Shown: positions 18,461 through 28,165 of the stretch, piece by piece
How the letters are laid out: every line of letters starts with the position of its first letter
Numbering within the stretch: position 1 is the first letter of the stretch
Assembly: GCF_000753865.1 (NCBI RefSeq)
Contig: NZ_JQFW01000057.1
Location: 124,628 to 188,627 of the forward strand
Reading direction: 5' to 3'
Length of the DNA: 64,000 nt
Source of the DNA: Alteromonas sp. LOR
Lineage (GTDB): Bacteria > Pseudomonadota > Gammaproteobacteria > Enterobacterales > Alteromonadaceae
Position numbers and translations under genes: made by a program
Notes under the pieces: model-generated
The model's input: the letters and a program-made list of their open reading frames with translations, nothing else
Told to the model about the DNA's origin: nothing
Databases searched by the model: none

Positions 18461-20683
18461 TCATTCACCTAGGTACTTTTTGATGCAGGTAATTAAGGTG
18501 TCTTTGTCTATAGGTTTGGTAAGAAAGTCGTTCATGCCAGCCGCCAAACACTCCTCTTTATCCTCGGTGAATGCGTTCGCTGTTAACGCAATAATGGGTG
18601 TTTTTAAGTCTAAAGTGGCTCGAATAGATATGGAAGATTCAATACCACTCATCACCGGCATATTGCAATCCATGAGAATGAGGTCGAAGGTGTGCTTAAT
18701 ACAGGCCTCAAGGGCGTCTTGTCCATTTTTAACGTGTAATATAATAAAATTTTCTTGCTGTAAAAGTGCTTTGACAATTTCCGCGTTAATCTCATTGTCT
18801 TCCGCTAACAGAATGCGCTTTTTCTTTCCCTTAGCTTTTGGCGTTTCAGCAACAGAATAAGAACTGGCAAGTAATTTACGCAAATCTTGTTCTATTTCAC
18901 GTCTATTGATGGGCTTAGTGTGTGAGCGCCATATCACTTCCGTTAGCGTGTTTTGACCGTTTAGCCTCTCTAATTCCGCAGATACTACAATTATCTTTGG
19001 AAGGACACTGTGCTTACTGTGTTTCAATTGGTCAATAAGGTCTAAACCACTTACGTCCGGCATCGCTAAATCAACAATAATAGCGTCGTAGTCAAAAGGC
19101 GTGTGGTTTAAAAAGTCGCTGGCCGAAGAATAGCAGGTACCTTCAATATGCAGAGAAGCCAAAATATGGGCCAGATATTCTCTACTAGTTTGTAAGTCGT
19201 CAATAATAGCGCAGCGAACATCAGATTTTGACTGAACAGGCATAGAAGGTAAACGGGCCTCCTGTGTGTTCATAGTAAATGAAAAGGTCGTCCCTTTTCC
19301 TACCGCTGAGTGCACGCTTATGTCGCCACCCATCAGCAGCGACAGCTGTTTTGCGATGCTTAAACCAAGCCCCGTTCCGCCAAACTGGCGGGTAGTGGTT
19401 TGGTCGGCTTGTTCAAACTTTTGAAAAATTTTGTCAATGACACCTTCTTCTATGCCAATCCCAGTATCGATAATATCAAACGTGAGTAAAAGTGAATCGC
19501 CCGACATGGCGTGACTCACATTCAATGAAACGCTGCCGGATGGGGTAAACTTAATTGCGTTGCTTAGCAAATTATGCAGAATTTGTGAGATACGAGTCAC
19601 GTCGCCTTCTATAATGGGGGGAAGGCTTGCCTCTTTATGGTAATAAAACTCGAGCCCTTTCTTTTGGCAAAAAACACGTTGCAACGATACGACGTCATCT
19701 AACACTTGAAGCAAGTCGACAGGCACTTTTTCTATTTTAATTTTGTTTGCTTCAATTTTTGAAATATCGAGAATGTCGTTGATAAGAGAGAGTAGCTGCC
19801 TACCTGAAATCTTCGCTTTTTTAAGGTAGATATTGCTTTTACTAGGCGTATCAATGGCAAGTTCAATCATCCCAAAAAGCCCATTCATCGGCGTTCGCAG
19901 TTCATGGCTCATACTAGATAGAAAGTCTGATTTCGCTTGGCTTGCCCGCTTCGCTTTTTCTGCTTCTTCCATAGCCACGTTTTTTAGTTTAGTGAGACGG
20001 GCTAACGAACGACGTATTTGCTTTTCCATTGGCGTAAAAACAAATACCGCCTCAATAACAAGTAGTAGTAACGTTATTAGCCAAAGATACAGCGCAAAAT
20101 TTTCTGCATTGTTCACGCGGGCGCTGGCCTCGTCTTCAAATAAGGTGACAGCCATATCTAAGTGCTTAAGAAGTTGTGTGGAATCTGCAATTATCGAAGA
20201 TAACGCAGACGGTTGAACTGATGCGTTTAGCAAAGATGTTGTGGGGCATTCTCTATTGCTTTCACTGACTTCACTCATTGCATTGCTTGTACTAGATGCA
20301 CTCGCAAGTTTGTTTCTGCCGCTTTTTACATAGGTATTAACGGCTTTATCGAGGTTTACATCCCCAAAATACAAGTCTTTGTGGGCGGCTGATAAATTAT
20401 CAAGGGCGATGAGTTTTGCATGGTTACTTTCGAGCTTATCTAATGAGGAGGCTAAATAGCTTTTGGTTTGCGTGCTGGCACATAAATTAGTGGATGACTG
20501 CAACAACGCAATTCTTTGAGAAAGCATTCGCTGCTGGCCAGCGATATTGATTATTTCTGCATCTTGACGCTGATCGTTCAATAAATCGTTAAGGATAAAA
20601 AAGGATAGAGACACTGCTGTGGCAGTAAGCAATAGGGCAAAGATGTACTGAGACTTTATGGTCATTACAAACGCATCTGGCAA
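18461..20683 (-). CDS. Hybrid sensor histidine kinase with PilJ/NarX-type N-terminal sensor
   Basis: Membrane sensor kinase, 740 aa. A membrane helix near residues 10-30 is followed by the type IV pili chemotaxis-transducer N-terminal pattern (INIAGQQRMLSQRIALLQ), as in nitrate sensors and PilJ. A second helix lies at about 197-216. HisKA has the phospho-acceptor His near 260 (SHELRTPMNG). The HATPase carries DTGIG and GGTGLGLSI. Two receiver domains follow (about 485-600 with VDLAMPD; 620-738 with LMDCNMPVMSG and the switch Lys in LTKPI). The annotated start is TTG; an ATG six codons in is an alternative, and neither has a good ribosome site. No partner regulator is adjacent, so the output is unknown. 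Confidence 0.9.
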   Translation of the reverse strand: MPDAFVMTIKSQYIFALLLTATAVSLSFFILNDLLNDQRQDAEIINIAGQQRMLSQRIALLQSSTNLCASTQTKSYLASSLDKLESNHAKLIALDNLSAAHKDLYFGDVNLDKAVNTYVKSGRNKLASASSTSNAMSEVSESNRECPTTSLLNASVQPSALSSIIADSTQLLKHLDMAVTLFEDEASARVNNAENFALYLWLITLLLLVIEAVFVFTPMEKQIRRSLARLTKLKNVAMEEAEKAKRASQAKSDFLSSMSHELRTPMNGLFGMIELAIDTPSKSNIYLKKAKISGRQLLSLINDILDISKIEANKIKIEKVPVDLLQVLDDVVSLQRVFCQKKGLEFYYHKEASLPPIIEGDVTRISQILHNLLSNAIKFTPSGSVSLNVSHAMSGDSLLLTFDIIDTGIGIEEGVIDKIFQKFEQADQTTTRQFGGTGLGLSIAKQLSLLMGGDISVHSAVGKGTTFSFTMNTQEARLPSMPVQSKSDVRCAIIDDLQTSREYLAHILASLHIEGTCYSSASDFLNHTPFDYDAIIVDLAMPDVSGLDLIDQLKHSKHSVLPKIIVVSAELERLNGQNTLTEVIWRSHTKPINRREIEQDLRKLLASSYSVAETPKAKGKKKRILLAEDNEINAEIVKALLQQENFIILHVKNGQDALEACIKHTFDLILMDCNMPVMSGIESSISIRATLDLKTPIIALTANAFTEDKEECLAAGMNDFLTKPIDKDTLITCIKKYLGE

Positions 20684-20787
20684 ACCTTGTCTAGTAATGT
20701 AATAGACACACTTTTGATAAGCAATATATCAGCTAGTTAACTTTATCAAGCAGTGATAAAATTTTAAGAAGAGCTTTAGGTCGGTGC

Positions 20788-21915
20788 TTATCCAGATACT
20801 TGCGCCAATGAAGAGGCAGCATAATGAGAACGCTGTGAAGCGCTAGGTTTACGTTGAATATTGTGGGCGATAAAAAGTGAGGTGGCTTCTTGAGCGGCTA
20901 ACGCTTCATTTGAGCGCTTCTTTACCACGGACCCTTCCTGATCTGCCTCATCAATTGGTTCTAAGGCTTTTTCACTTTCTGTTATCTCTTCTTCGTTCGG
21001 CAAGCGAGTGACATGAATATTGCTAGTTTCAAAATCGTTATTTATTAATCCCTTTTCGGCGTAGCTATTAAGAATATCTTTGCGCGGAAAGAAGCCCCAC
21101 TTTTCACGGAAAAGCTGTGCGTTATGGACAAAGTCTAATAAATGATTAACTGGGCATCGCGTGAGATCGCGAACCGGAGAAAAAACCATCGAAGGAGAGT
21201 CGGTAAGAGTCAGTCCAACTTCTCGACACTGTGCGAAGAAGTCTTCGTCATTTAACCCGTAACCGTCGAAGGTTTCATCGAAGCCGCCGGTTTTTTCAAA
21301 GTCTGTCTTACGTATAAAAAACATTGCAGAAGCAGTGCTATCGTTACTAAATTTTCCATGATTATCATCCTTTTTATTTGCTGACTCTGTATCGTGTTTT
21401 AGGCTCACTGTTGGCAAATTATTGCTCGTTGAAAGTCCGCTTTGCTGAGAGTTGTGATGCAGAGGGACGCTGGTTTGTGTTACAGGAACAGATTTATGAA
21501 CATGTATTTCGCTTTTGGTATTTAAAAGTATTGAGTAGTGTTGATGGCGAGAAGTAATCGGTATGCGACACACCGGAGCCCTCATGACTGATGAAGGAGC
21601 GAGTGCTGATTTGACTTCTTCAAAACATGAGGGAGAAAAAATTGTGTCAACACTGATGTAAGCCAATAGCTCGTTTTTCGCTTCAAACAGCCCTTTATTT
21701 CTTGCCTTAGCAATGGGAAGCTCTTTCTGATTCACAAATTTATGTTCAATGTTGAATTTGCCACTGGTGATAAGTGACAAGTCAGAAGGTGGTGTCATCC
21801 AAACAATGAGTAATTCATTAGGAGTAGTGCTGCAAGCTTCAAGCTGATTAATGAGATTACAAAGCTTTTCAGTTCTGTTTTTCACTATTGTTATCACGCT
21901 TATTGGTGCACTCAT
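20788..21915 (-). CDS. Family 2 glycosyltransferase with long C-terminal tail
   Basis: GT-A fold glycosyltransferase. The N-terminus (PISVITIVKNR) and ARNKGL with an acidic metal-binding region (AYISVD) mark the nucleotide-sugar half. FDETFDGYGLNDEDF carries the ED pair typical of a catalytic base. Between them (about residues 135-195) lies a Ser/Asn/His-rich low-complexity insert, and about 90 residues after the domain form a polar tail. No sugar-pathway genes are nearby, so the substrate cannot be guessed. Monocistronic. Confidence 0.82.
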   Translation of the reverse strand: MSAPISVITIVKNRTEKLCNLINQLEACSTTPNELLIVWMTPPSDLSLITSGKFNIEHKFVNQKELPIAKARNKGLFEAKNELLAYISVDTIFSPSCFEEVKSALAPSSVMRAPVCRIPITSRHQHYSILLNTKSEIHVHKSVPVTQTSVPLHHNSQQSGLSTSNNLPTVSLKHDTESANKKDDNHGKFSNDSTASAMFFIRKTDFEKTGGFDETFDGYGLNDEDFFAQCREVGLTLTDSPSMVFSPVRDLTRCPVNHLLDFVHNAQLFREKWGFFPRKDILNSYAEKGLINNDFETSNIHVTRLPNEEEITESEKALEPIDEADQEGSVVKKRSNEALAAQEATSLFIAHNIQRKPSASQRSHYAASSLAQVSG

Positions 21916-22346
21916 TTTAAATATCCCTTTTCCATCACTATAAGAGGAGGCGTGTTGTAGATAAGAGAATGCACAACACTGTGCCTTATACTTTTGTCTA
22001 CAATAATTCGTTCTTGTTTTCAGTTAAGCAATAGTCGAACCAGTTTTTAAGGTGCTGTTTTATATGTAATTATTTAATATTTAACCCAAGGGGAAGAAAC
22101 GCGATACGTATTTTTACAAATGAGAAGGAAAAATTTACAGGCAGGCAACATTAGGGGGCTTTTTCTTTTTTGAGACGAATAATGCTATGCGACCGAAGGG
22201 TTATTTGCTAATCTGACATCAATGCTTAAGTAATTATTTTTCAACAACTTATTTGTAATCTTTCTTTATGCCGTAGGTATAGAACACAACCGTGGTATTG
22301 ATGAAGATAGAATGTTTAAGCCTTTAACCATGTCTCGCACGTAATA
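21916..22346. other. AT-rich intergenic spacer, nothing recognised
   Basis: Divergent spacer between the glycosyltransferase gene and a membrane-protein gene. It should hold both promoters. No convincing small ORF, hairpin-plus-T terminator or repeat seen. Confidence 0.6.
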
Positions 22347-22943
22347 GTGTTGGTTCATTTTTTTATTTTATCGATGGTGGTTATTCTTGTGTCATCTCAG
22401 TCTTCCGTAGAACTTCGACATTACGACAAACAAACGTTGCGCCTTGTAGACGTTATTTCAGGTATTTCTCCTAATGCTATGCGCAGAGTGTTTGGTGGCT
22501 GGATTTTTTTTGCTGCAGTTGTTGCAGTAATCGTGGTTGTAGCGCCAGATCTGAGCCTTCAATTTGTTTGTCTAACGCTTTTTGTATTAGTTGCTTTTAC
22601 GCTAATTATGTTTGGTCAGAGTCGTATTTCTGAAGGGTGGCCGGCAATTATTAGCGACGATAACGTTATAGGAGTGGTACGGGATCCGGTTAAGAGAGAA
22701 TACATATGCGTAGACAAATCATTAATCGTGGATGCCATACCTACCTTAATTAAGCCAAATAAAAAAGCGGTTGAAATTCAGCTGCGTGAAGATCAGTTAA
22801 CCGATGACGATATTGAAGTATTAAATCAGGCGGTGTGGCCACGAGAGGGCAAGTTGGTAGGCTTAGCTCACTTTAAGCGTCGTGAGGATGCCTGCGAGAG
22901 CGTAATGTGGTGCGCTACCAAATCGCTTTCCTCAAAGGGATAA
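22347..22943 (+). CDS. Uncharacterised membrane protein
   Basis: 198-aa protein I do not recognise. A hydrophobic N-terminus (residues 1-15) is followed by a charged stretch, then two membrane helices at about 51-68 and 72-90. The soluble C-terminal half of about 105 residues is probably cytoplasmic (IISDDNVIGVVRD, then a charged region). The frame opens with GTG; an in-frame ATG at 22374 is equally possible and no clear ribosome site decides. Terminated by a strong hairpin at 23014. Confidence 0.6.
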   Translation: MLVHFFILSMVVILVSSQSSVELRHYDKQTLRLVDVISGISPNAMRRVFGGWIFFAAVVAVIVVVAPDLSLQFVCLTLFVLVAFTLIMFGQSRISEGWPAIISDDNVIGVVRDPVKREYICVDKSLIVDAIPTLIKPNKKAVEIQLREDQLTDDDIEVLNQAVWPREGKLVGLAHFKRREDACESVMWCATKSLSSKG

Positions 22944-23013
22944 GCAAAGAAGCGCAACATCAAGAAATGGACTTCGGCAGCATTTTCGCTTTATTGAATA
23001 AAAATGATGATTG

Positions 23014-23039
23014 AGCCCCCTCTTTGAGGGGGCTGTTTT
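23014..23039. terminator. Terminator between convergent genes
   Basis: Perfect 9-bp stem AGCCCCCTC / GAGGGGGCT with a TTT loop, followed by GTTTTG on the plus strand. It serves the plus-strand gene ending at 22943 and may also stop the converging EEP gene. Confidence 0.8.
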
Positions 23040-23075
23040 GTAAGGTAAAAAGTGTTGGGTGAGTTCTGTGTTTGA

Positions 23076-24044
23076 TTATTTAAGAACGAGTTCTGTGTAA
23101 AGTGGATAATGATCTGAACCAATATCAGAAAGTCTTTCAAGGTCTACTAGCGCAAAATGTGAAGAGTGAAAAACGTGGTCTAGAGGCCATTTTATTAATG
23201 GATAGTGCGCGTGAAACGTATTGTAGAAGCCTCGTCCTTCCCGTGGGTCTAAAAGTCCGCTTATCTTCTTAAATTTACGTGTGGTTGGCGACCACGCCAC
23301 ATCATTTAAATCTCCCGCGACAATAATTGGTCCAGAGGTTTGTGCCACTTCCTGTCCCACAATATTGAGTTCAATATCTCTTGGTCGAGCGTATTCATTT
23401 TCGGTAGGACTAGGAGGTTTAGGGTGGAGGAACTGAAGCGTAACGCGTTCACCGTCTATCATTATAGTTATCTTCACAGAGGGGACATCGTCCTCCACCA
23501 AAAAGCGAAGCGTGTGCTCTACAAATTCATATTTGCTATACAAGTGCATACCGTAAAGATTTTCCAAGGAGCAGAACTGCGTGAAAGGATAGTCTTTTTC
23601 AATAGGCTTTAGTGCGCGCTCCCATTTTTCGTTAGATTCCAGGGTAACTACAAAGTCTGGTTTCTTAGTATGTATATGCTCTATTAGCTTGTGATAATTG
23701 CTGTTAGGCATATAAACGTTACTCGAAAGAATGCTTATAATCCGCTCCTTTTGAGGATTAACATCTTTGTTTACCTCTTTACGGTAAAACGGAGTGTAGG
23801 GGAGGATCCAAATAGCCTGATAAAGTAGACTGATACTCAATCCGGATACCAACGTAACCAATAACCAAGGTGGAAGTGAGAGTCCGTTGTAGCAGAGTAG
23901 TGTGATAAGCGTTACTGCAATCAACACCGCAAGTTGTAATCGCGGAAACTCCCACACTCTTACTAACCAGTGTGAAGATGGCAGCAAGGGAACAGCGCTA
24001 ACTGTTATAAAAAACATTGAAAGTGATACAAGAAAAATGTCCAT
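23076..24044 (-). CDS. Membrane-anchored endonuclease/exonuclease/phosphatase (EEP) family protein
   Basis: 322 aa from an ATG with CGGA 8 nt upstream; the frame extends nine codons to a GTG with less support. Three membrane helices fill about residues 1-85, then an EEP hydrolase domain. Its catalytic set is visible: Asn in ILSSNVYMPN, Glu in VVTLESNEKW, His in LHPKPPSP, Asp/Asn in VAGDLNDVAWSP, Asp-His in PLDHVF and GSDHYPL. EEP members cleave phosphodiesters in DNA, RNA, lipids or inositol phosphates, so the substrate is open. The domain should face the periplasm or cytosol depending on topology. Confidence 0.85.
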   Translation of the reverse strand: MDIFLVSLSMFFITVSAVPLLPSSHWLVRVWEFPRLQLAVLIAVTLITLLCYNGLSLPPWLLVTLVSGLSISLLYQAIWILPYTPFYRKEVNKDVNPQKERIISILSSNVYMPNSNYHKLIEHIHTKKPDFVVTLESNEKWERALKPIEKDYPFTQFCSLENLYGMHLYSKYEFVEHTLRFLVEDDVPSVKITIMIDGERVTLQFLHPKPPSPTENEYARPRDIELNIVGQEVAQTSGPIIVAGDLNDVAWSPTTRKFKKISGLLDPREGRGFYNTFHAHYPLIKWPLDHVFHSSHFALVDLERLSDIGSDHYPLYTELVLK

Positions 24045-24491
24045 TAAATATCCGTATAAATTGCATGTCACAAAAGATGAAACTCTTATCGTGCGACTAT
24101 TGTGCTGTGGAAGTACGCTAAGCGTGATGGTAGTAGTAAAACAGTGTTAAGTGAAATTACTGTAATGGCTTAATCATGAAAGTACAACTGTGGTTAATCT
24201 TACTCTGTAATTATTGATTACCGTGAACGTTATGAGTTACGCCTACCTATTTTCACTTATCTCGAGTTTCTAAGAGAATACATAACATTTGAAATGGTTT
24301 TTTAGCCTCTCCATATACAAAGCTTAAATCTAAATGAGAATCAGTAAAAATTGCCTGAAACCAAGCAAACTTTGCAAGGTAGCTATTCTTCTTTTTTGAT
24401 ATTTTGATAAAATCACATATATATTAGTAGCTTACGACTTTGGCACACATTTGGCTTTATTATTTGTGAGTTTCAACAAAGGAGAAATGTT
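24045..24491. other. Divergent spacer between EEP and BON genes
   Basis: No gene recognised. AT-rich. It carries the promoters of both neighbours, including the possible sigma-54 type element listed separately. Confidence 0.55.
24441..24456 (+). promoter_or_regulatory. Possible sigma-54 promoter before the BON gene
   Basis: TGGCACACATTTGGCT has the -24 GG and -12 GC exactly 10 nt apart and a perfect TGGCAC. The -12 box is TGGC instead of TTGC. The expected transcription start lies about 25 nt before the start codon, with the AAAGGAG ribosome site between. Single-site pattern match only. Confidence 0.35.
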
Positions 24492-25112
24492 ATGAAACGT
24501 ACAATACTATCTATTATTGTTGCTACATCATTGTCTACAGCTGCAGTTGCAGGCGATATGAATTCAGACAGCCATACAGATAACGCATGGGAAAAGGGTG
24601 CCAAAGACGCATGGATTGACGGCAAAGCAGAAGCTACGCTGCTGTTCAATGGTAACCTAGATTCTTTTGATATTAATACCGATGTAAAAAATGGCGACGT
24701 TATTTTAACCGGTAAAGTAGATAATTCAGTTGACAAAAAGCTTGCTGAAGAACTTGTGGCTAATATCGACGGTGTTATGTCGGTAGATAACAAGCTCACA
24801 GTCGTCGAAAGCGAAGACATGGATTCAATGACATCTGGTATGTCTGACGATCTTGAAGACGGCGTAAATGAAGGTACAAGCGAATTGACCGATGCGAAAA
24901 TTGCAACTGTCATTAAGACGCGATTACTTATGGATTCTGATATTTCGGGTTTCGACATTGACGTAGACGTTGAGAACGGTAACGTTGTGCTTACGGGAAG
25001 CGTAGATTCTGACGCAGAGGAAGACTTGGCCGTAGCGATTGCACAGAACGCATCTGATGTGAAGAATGTTGAAAATAATCTTACTGTAGTTACAAAAACT
25101 GCGATGAACTAA
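24492..25112 (+). CDS. Exported protein with two BON domains (OsmY-like)
   Basis: 206-aa periplasmic protein. Signal peptide at residues 1-20 (ending AAVAG), then two BON domains at about 46-105 and 133-203. Each has the VxVxNGxVxLTGxV core (KNGDVILTGKV; ENGNVVLTGSV) and a closing VxNxLTVV. An acidic, Gly/Ser-rich linker joins them. OsmY, the best-known relative, is an osmotic-stress periplasmic protein of E. coli that acts as a chaperone. The start is fixed by a strong AAAGGAG. Monocistronic with its own terminator. Confidence 0.88.
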   Translation: MKRTILSIIVATSLSTAAVAGDMNSDSHTDNAWEKGAKDAWIDGKAEATLLFNGNLDSFDINTDVKNGDVILTGKVDNSVDKKLAEELVANIDGVMSVDNKLTVVESEDMDSMTSGMSDDLEDGVNEGTSELTDAKIATVIKTRLLMDSDISGFDIDVDVENGNVVLTGSVDSDAEEDLAVAIAQNASDVKNVENNLTVVTKTAMN

Positions 25113-25132
25113 TTTTTTAGTTCTATAGATAG

Positions 25133-25157
25133 AAAAGGGGCTTTCGCCCCTTTTTTG
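25133..25157. terminator. Terminator after the BON gene
   Basis: GGGGC-TTTC-GCCCC stem extended by A/T pairs and followed by TTTTTT. It can work in both directions and lies between the convergent BON gene and pykA. Confidence 0.88.
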
Positions 25158-25269
25158 TATCAAATTTTCAGGTGTTTACACAAAATTGCTGAGCAAAGTG
25201 TGTAAATCACATCAATGTTAAAGCCTGTCTAAGGCTGTTCGCTTATTTTTAACCTGTCTCAATGTCAGA

Positions 25270-26706
25270 TTATTCAACATCTACAATTTTAAGTGTATTA
25301 GTCGCACCTACTTTTTCCATTTCATCGCCGTAGGTTAAGATAATACTATCACCACTCTCCACTAACCCTTTTTCTTTCAAACAAGCAACCACGTCGTGCT
25401 TAAGTTTGCCTGGCTCACTGTTTGATGAGTCGAAGAACACCGGTTTCACACCCCGATAAAGTGCCATTGCATTGAGCGTACTTTCATGACGCGACATGGC
25501 GATAATTGGCAGCGATGTGGTAATACGAGACATTAATTTCGGCGTGGTTCCGCTTTCTGTCAACCCTACAATTGCTTTTACGCTTGGCAAGTGATTCGCA
25601 GCATAAACCGCAGATAGGGCTATAGACTCACTAGTAGATGAAAACTGTTGGTCCATGCGATGTTTGGAAATTTTTACGCTAGGATGAGTTTCTGCACCCT
25701 CGCAGACACGTGCCATAGCTTGAACAGTTTCAATAGGGAAACTTCCCGCCGCTGTCTCAGCAGATAGCATAACTGCATCAGTACCATCTAATACGGCGTT
25801 AGCCACATCCATCACTTCTGCACGAGTAGGCATTGGGCTATCAATCATAGACTCCATCATTTGAGTTGCTGTGATAACCACTTTATTAAGCTGACGTGAA
25901 CGAGCGATAAGTTTCTTTTGAACGCCAACAAGCTCGGCATCGCCTATTTCAACACCCAAATCGCCACGGGCGACCATGACCGCGTCAGAAGCACTGATAA
26001 TATCGGTAATAGCGTCGTCAGTTGCAACGGTTTCTGCGCGTTCTACTTTGGCGCAAATTTTTGCATAGCAGCCAGCAGCTTCAGCAAGCTCACGAGCGTA
26101 GTTAAGGTCTGCGCCACTTCGTGGGAAAGATACTGCTAAGTAATCAACACCGATAAGCGCTGCAGTTTTGATGTCTTCTTTATCCTTCTCTGTCAAAGCC
26201 TCTGCTGAGAGGCCTCCGCCTTGACGATTGATGCCCTTATTGTTAGACAGTTTACCGCCGACAGTAACCTCGGTAATAACCTTTCGGCCTTCTACTCCAG
26301 TCACTTTTAACTGTATGCGTCCATCATCTAACAATAAGATATCTCCAGCAGACACATCATCAGGTAGTGCTTTATAATCTATGCCTACGTGATCAACGGT
26401 GCCTTCATCTCGCTCAAGTTCAGCGTCTAATACAAACTTTGCACCAATCTGTAATTTAACGGCGCCTTCTTGGAATCGGGCAACGCGAATTTTAGGTCCC
26501 TGCAAATCACCGAGTATTGCCACGTATTTACCCAAGCTTCTTGCCGCTTCACGAACACGCTTCGCGCGCTCAATATGGTCTTCTGCTTGACCGTGGGAGA
26601 AGTTCATGCGAACCGTATTTGCTCCGGCGGCAATAAGTGCTTTGATTTTTTCCAGTGAATCGGTTGAGGGGCCTAATGTGGCAAGAATTTTGGTTCTTCT
26701 AGTCAT
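25270..26706 (-). CDS. pykA: Pyruvate kinase
   Basis: Converts phosphoenolpyruvate and ADP to pyruvate and ATP. 478 aa, full length. Visible: [14 protein letters not shown] at the N-terminus, VRMNFSHG, the metal/substrate loop [10 protein letters not shown], and TATQMMESM. The start and overall pattern are closer to E. coli PykA (the AMP/sugar-phosphate activated type II) than to PykF. It lies upstream of hexR on the same strand side, separated by about 320 bp, and a HexR-type operator sits about 80 bp before its start, so HexR control is likely. Confidence 0.95.
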   Translation of the reverse strand: MTRRTKILATLGPSTDSLEKIKALIAAGANTVRMNFSHGQAEDHIERAKRVREAARSLGKYVAILGDLQGPKIRVARFQEGAVKLQIGAKFVLDAELERDEGTVDHVGIDYKALPDDVSAGDILLLDDGRIQLKVTGVEGRKVITEVTVGGKLSNNKGINRQGGGLSAEALTEKDKEDIKTAALIGVDYLAVSFPRSGADLNYARELAEAAGCYAKICAKVERAETVATDDAITDIISASDAVMVARGDLGVEIGDAELVGVQKKLIARSRQLNKVVITATQMMESMIDSPMPTRAEVMDVANAVLDGTDAVMLSAETAAGSFPIETVQAMARVCEGAETHPSVKISKHRMDQQFSSTSESIALSAVYAANHLPSVKAIVGLTESGTTPKLMSRITTSLPIIAMSRHESTLNAMALYRGVKPVFFDSSNSEPGKLKHDVVACLKEKGLVESGDSIILTYGDEMEKVGATNTLKIVDVE

Positions 26707-26784
26707 GGGATTCCGTCGCTGCTTCTTTTATAGAAAAGATGAGTAAAGCTGAATTTCAACTCAATGACCGCTGTAATCGCTTTA

Positions 26785-26799
26785 CGTAATTTTATTACA
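26785..26799. promoter_or_regulatory. HexR operator upstream of pykA
   Basis: CGTAATTTTATTACA matches the known gammaproteobacterial HexR palindrome TGTAATnnnATTACA at all but the first base. It lies 79 bp before the pykA start. pykA is an established HexR target in related genera; function here is inferred. Confidence 0.7.
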
Positions 26800-26933
26800 G
26801 AATAGTAGAGTATTTTGACAAAAATGTGAATGAAAGAAAGAAAAACTCCCTACTGGCTTGACCAGTTGTCGTTAACTTTCCTTTATTTTGCGAGAAACAG
26901 ATTAATAATCGCGATAGCGTTTGAGTATAGGAT

Positions 26934-26959
26934 ACTGACGCTTACACGCAAGCGTCAGT
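26934..26959. other. Perfect hairpin between hexR and pykA
   Basis: 10-bp perfect inverted repeat ACTGACGCTT / AAGCGTCAGT with a 6-nt loop, about 70 bp after the hexR stop codon. There is no T-run, so it is either a factor-assisted terminator or an RNA 3' end. The remainder of the 26707-27030 spacer holds the pykA promoter and HexR site. Confidence 0.6.
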
Positions 26960-27030
26960 CATGTATAAGTGAAAGAGAAGGGCATGTAAAATAATTTATA
27001 GAAAAAAGAGAGAAGAAAGAGAAGTAACCC

Positions 27031-27882
27031 TTAGCCATCTCTTTTATCGTAACGAGACCCACGCAATGTATCCTTCACCCGTTTTAGATTTTCTCTGAAT
27101 TTATTCCCACGGCGAAGTGTAAAGCCGGTAGCAAGCACGTCGATAAGGGTTAGCTGTGCGATGCGCGATGCCATTGGCATATACATGTCGGTGTCTTCAG
27201 GCACTTCTAGCGATAGTACGTAGCTACACTCCTGAGCAAGTGGACTGTCGGCAGACGTTATTCCTACCACTGTTGCATCATTCATTCGTGAGATCTGTGC
27301 AATTTCTACCAAGCTTTTGGTGCGGCCTGTATGACTTATTAGCACGACAACATCACCGGCAGAACAATTCATGCAGCTCATACGTTGCATAAGAATGTCT
27401 TCAAAGTAGACAACCGGCACATTAAACCTGAAAAACTTGTTTAACGCATCGTGGGCTACAGAGGCCGATGCACCGAGACCAAAGAAAGAGATCTTTTGGG
27501 CTTGAGTAAGTAAATCAACAACCCGATTGACCACATTCACATCTATCGACTGTCTCGCTACTTCCAACGAAGCCATTGTCGATTCAAAGATTTTGTTGGT
27601 GTATTCGTCTGGGCTGTCGTTTTCGTCAACATGACGATTCACATAGGGCGTGCCGTTTGCGAGGCTTTGTGCCAAATGAAGCTTGAAATCTGGAAAGCCT
27701 TTGGTATCAAGTCTGCGACAAAATCGATTCACAGTTGGCTCGCTGACATCTGACATTTTAGCTAAGGTTGCTATACTTGAATGGATGGCGGTTTGAGGAT
27801 TAGCAAGTATAATCTCAGCAACTTTCTTTTCTGATTTGCTAAACGCAGCTTTGTTTTGAGTTATTTTTTCTAAAATGTTCAT
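27031..27882 (-). CDS. hexR: HexR, RpiR-family repressor of central sugar metabolism
   Basis: 283-aa regulator. An N-terminal RpiR helix-turn-helix (about 1-77; SIATLAKMSDVSEPTVNRFC) precedes a sugar-isomerase (SIS) domain (about 120-250; SFFGLGASASVA, VVVLISHTGRTKSLVEIA). In gammaproteobacteria HexR binds zwf, edd, gap and pyk promoters and is released by the Entner-Doudoroff intermediate KDPG. Here it diverges from zwf, with one strong and one weaker operator in the shared region, exactly the expected layout. No strong ribosome site precedes the ATG. Confidence 0.95.
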   Translation of the reverse strand: MNILEKITQNKAAFSKSEKKVAEIILANPQTAIHSSIATLAKMSDVSEPTVNRFCRRLDTKGFPDFKLHLAQSLANGTPYVNRHVDENDSPDEYTNKIFESTMASLEVARQSIDVNVVNRVVDLLTQAQKISFFGLGASASVAHDALNKFFRFNVPVVYFEDILMQRMSCMNCSAGDVVVLISHTGRTKSLVEIAQISRMNDATVVGITSADSPLAQECSYVLSLEVPEDTDMYMPMASRIAQLTLIDVLATGFTLRRGNKFRENLKRVKDTLRGSRYDKRDG

Positions 27883-27963
27883 ACAGATACGGCAAATAAA
27901 TGGCTCGGTTTGTTGTAAGGCTCACTCTAATAGTACCCAATGTGAAAGCTGTGACAAGAAAAA

Positions 27964-27978
27964 TGTAATTTTTTAACA
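27964..27978. promoter_or_regulatory. Weak HexR-like site near hexR
   Basis: TGTAATTTTTTAACA has a perfect left half and a degenerate right half compared with the HexR palindrome. It lies about 80 bp before hexR and could allow autoregulation. Low certainty. Confidence 0.35.
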
Positions 27979-28058
27979 TTTTTTGTACTGTACATAGGAA
28001 TGCACAGGGTGCTAAACCATCGTAAAGTAAAGAATTTCATCATATAGTTAGCAGAAGT

Positions 28059-28073
28059 TGTAATTTTACTACA
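28059..28073. promoter_or_regulatory. HexR operator upstream of zwf operon
   Basis: TGTAATTTTACTACA fits the HexR consensus in both halves (TGTAAT and CTACA) with correct spacing. It is 92 bp before the zwf start, in the hexR-zwf divergent region. Confidence 0.75.
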
Positions 28074-28165
28074 TTTGGTGTTAACTATACGGTAAAAATA
28101 GTCGCCAGTGTTGTAAATAAAGAACCAACATGGCACTTAAAACCACATTTATAAGGTCGACGAAT

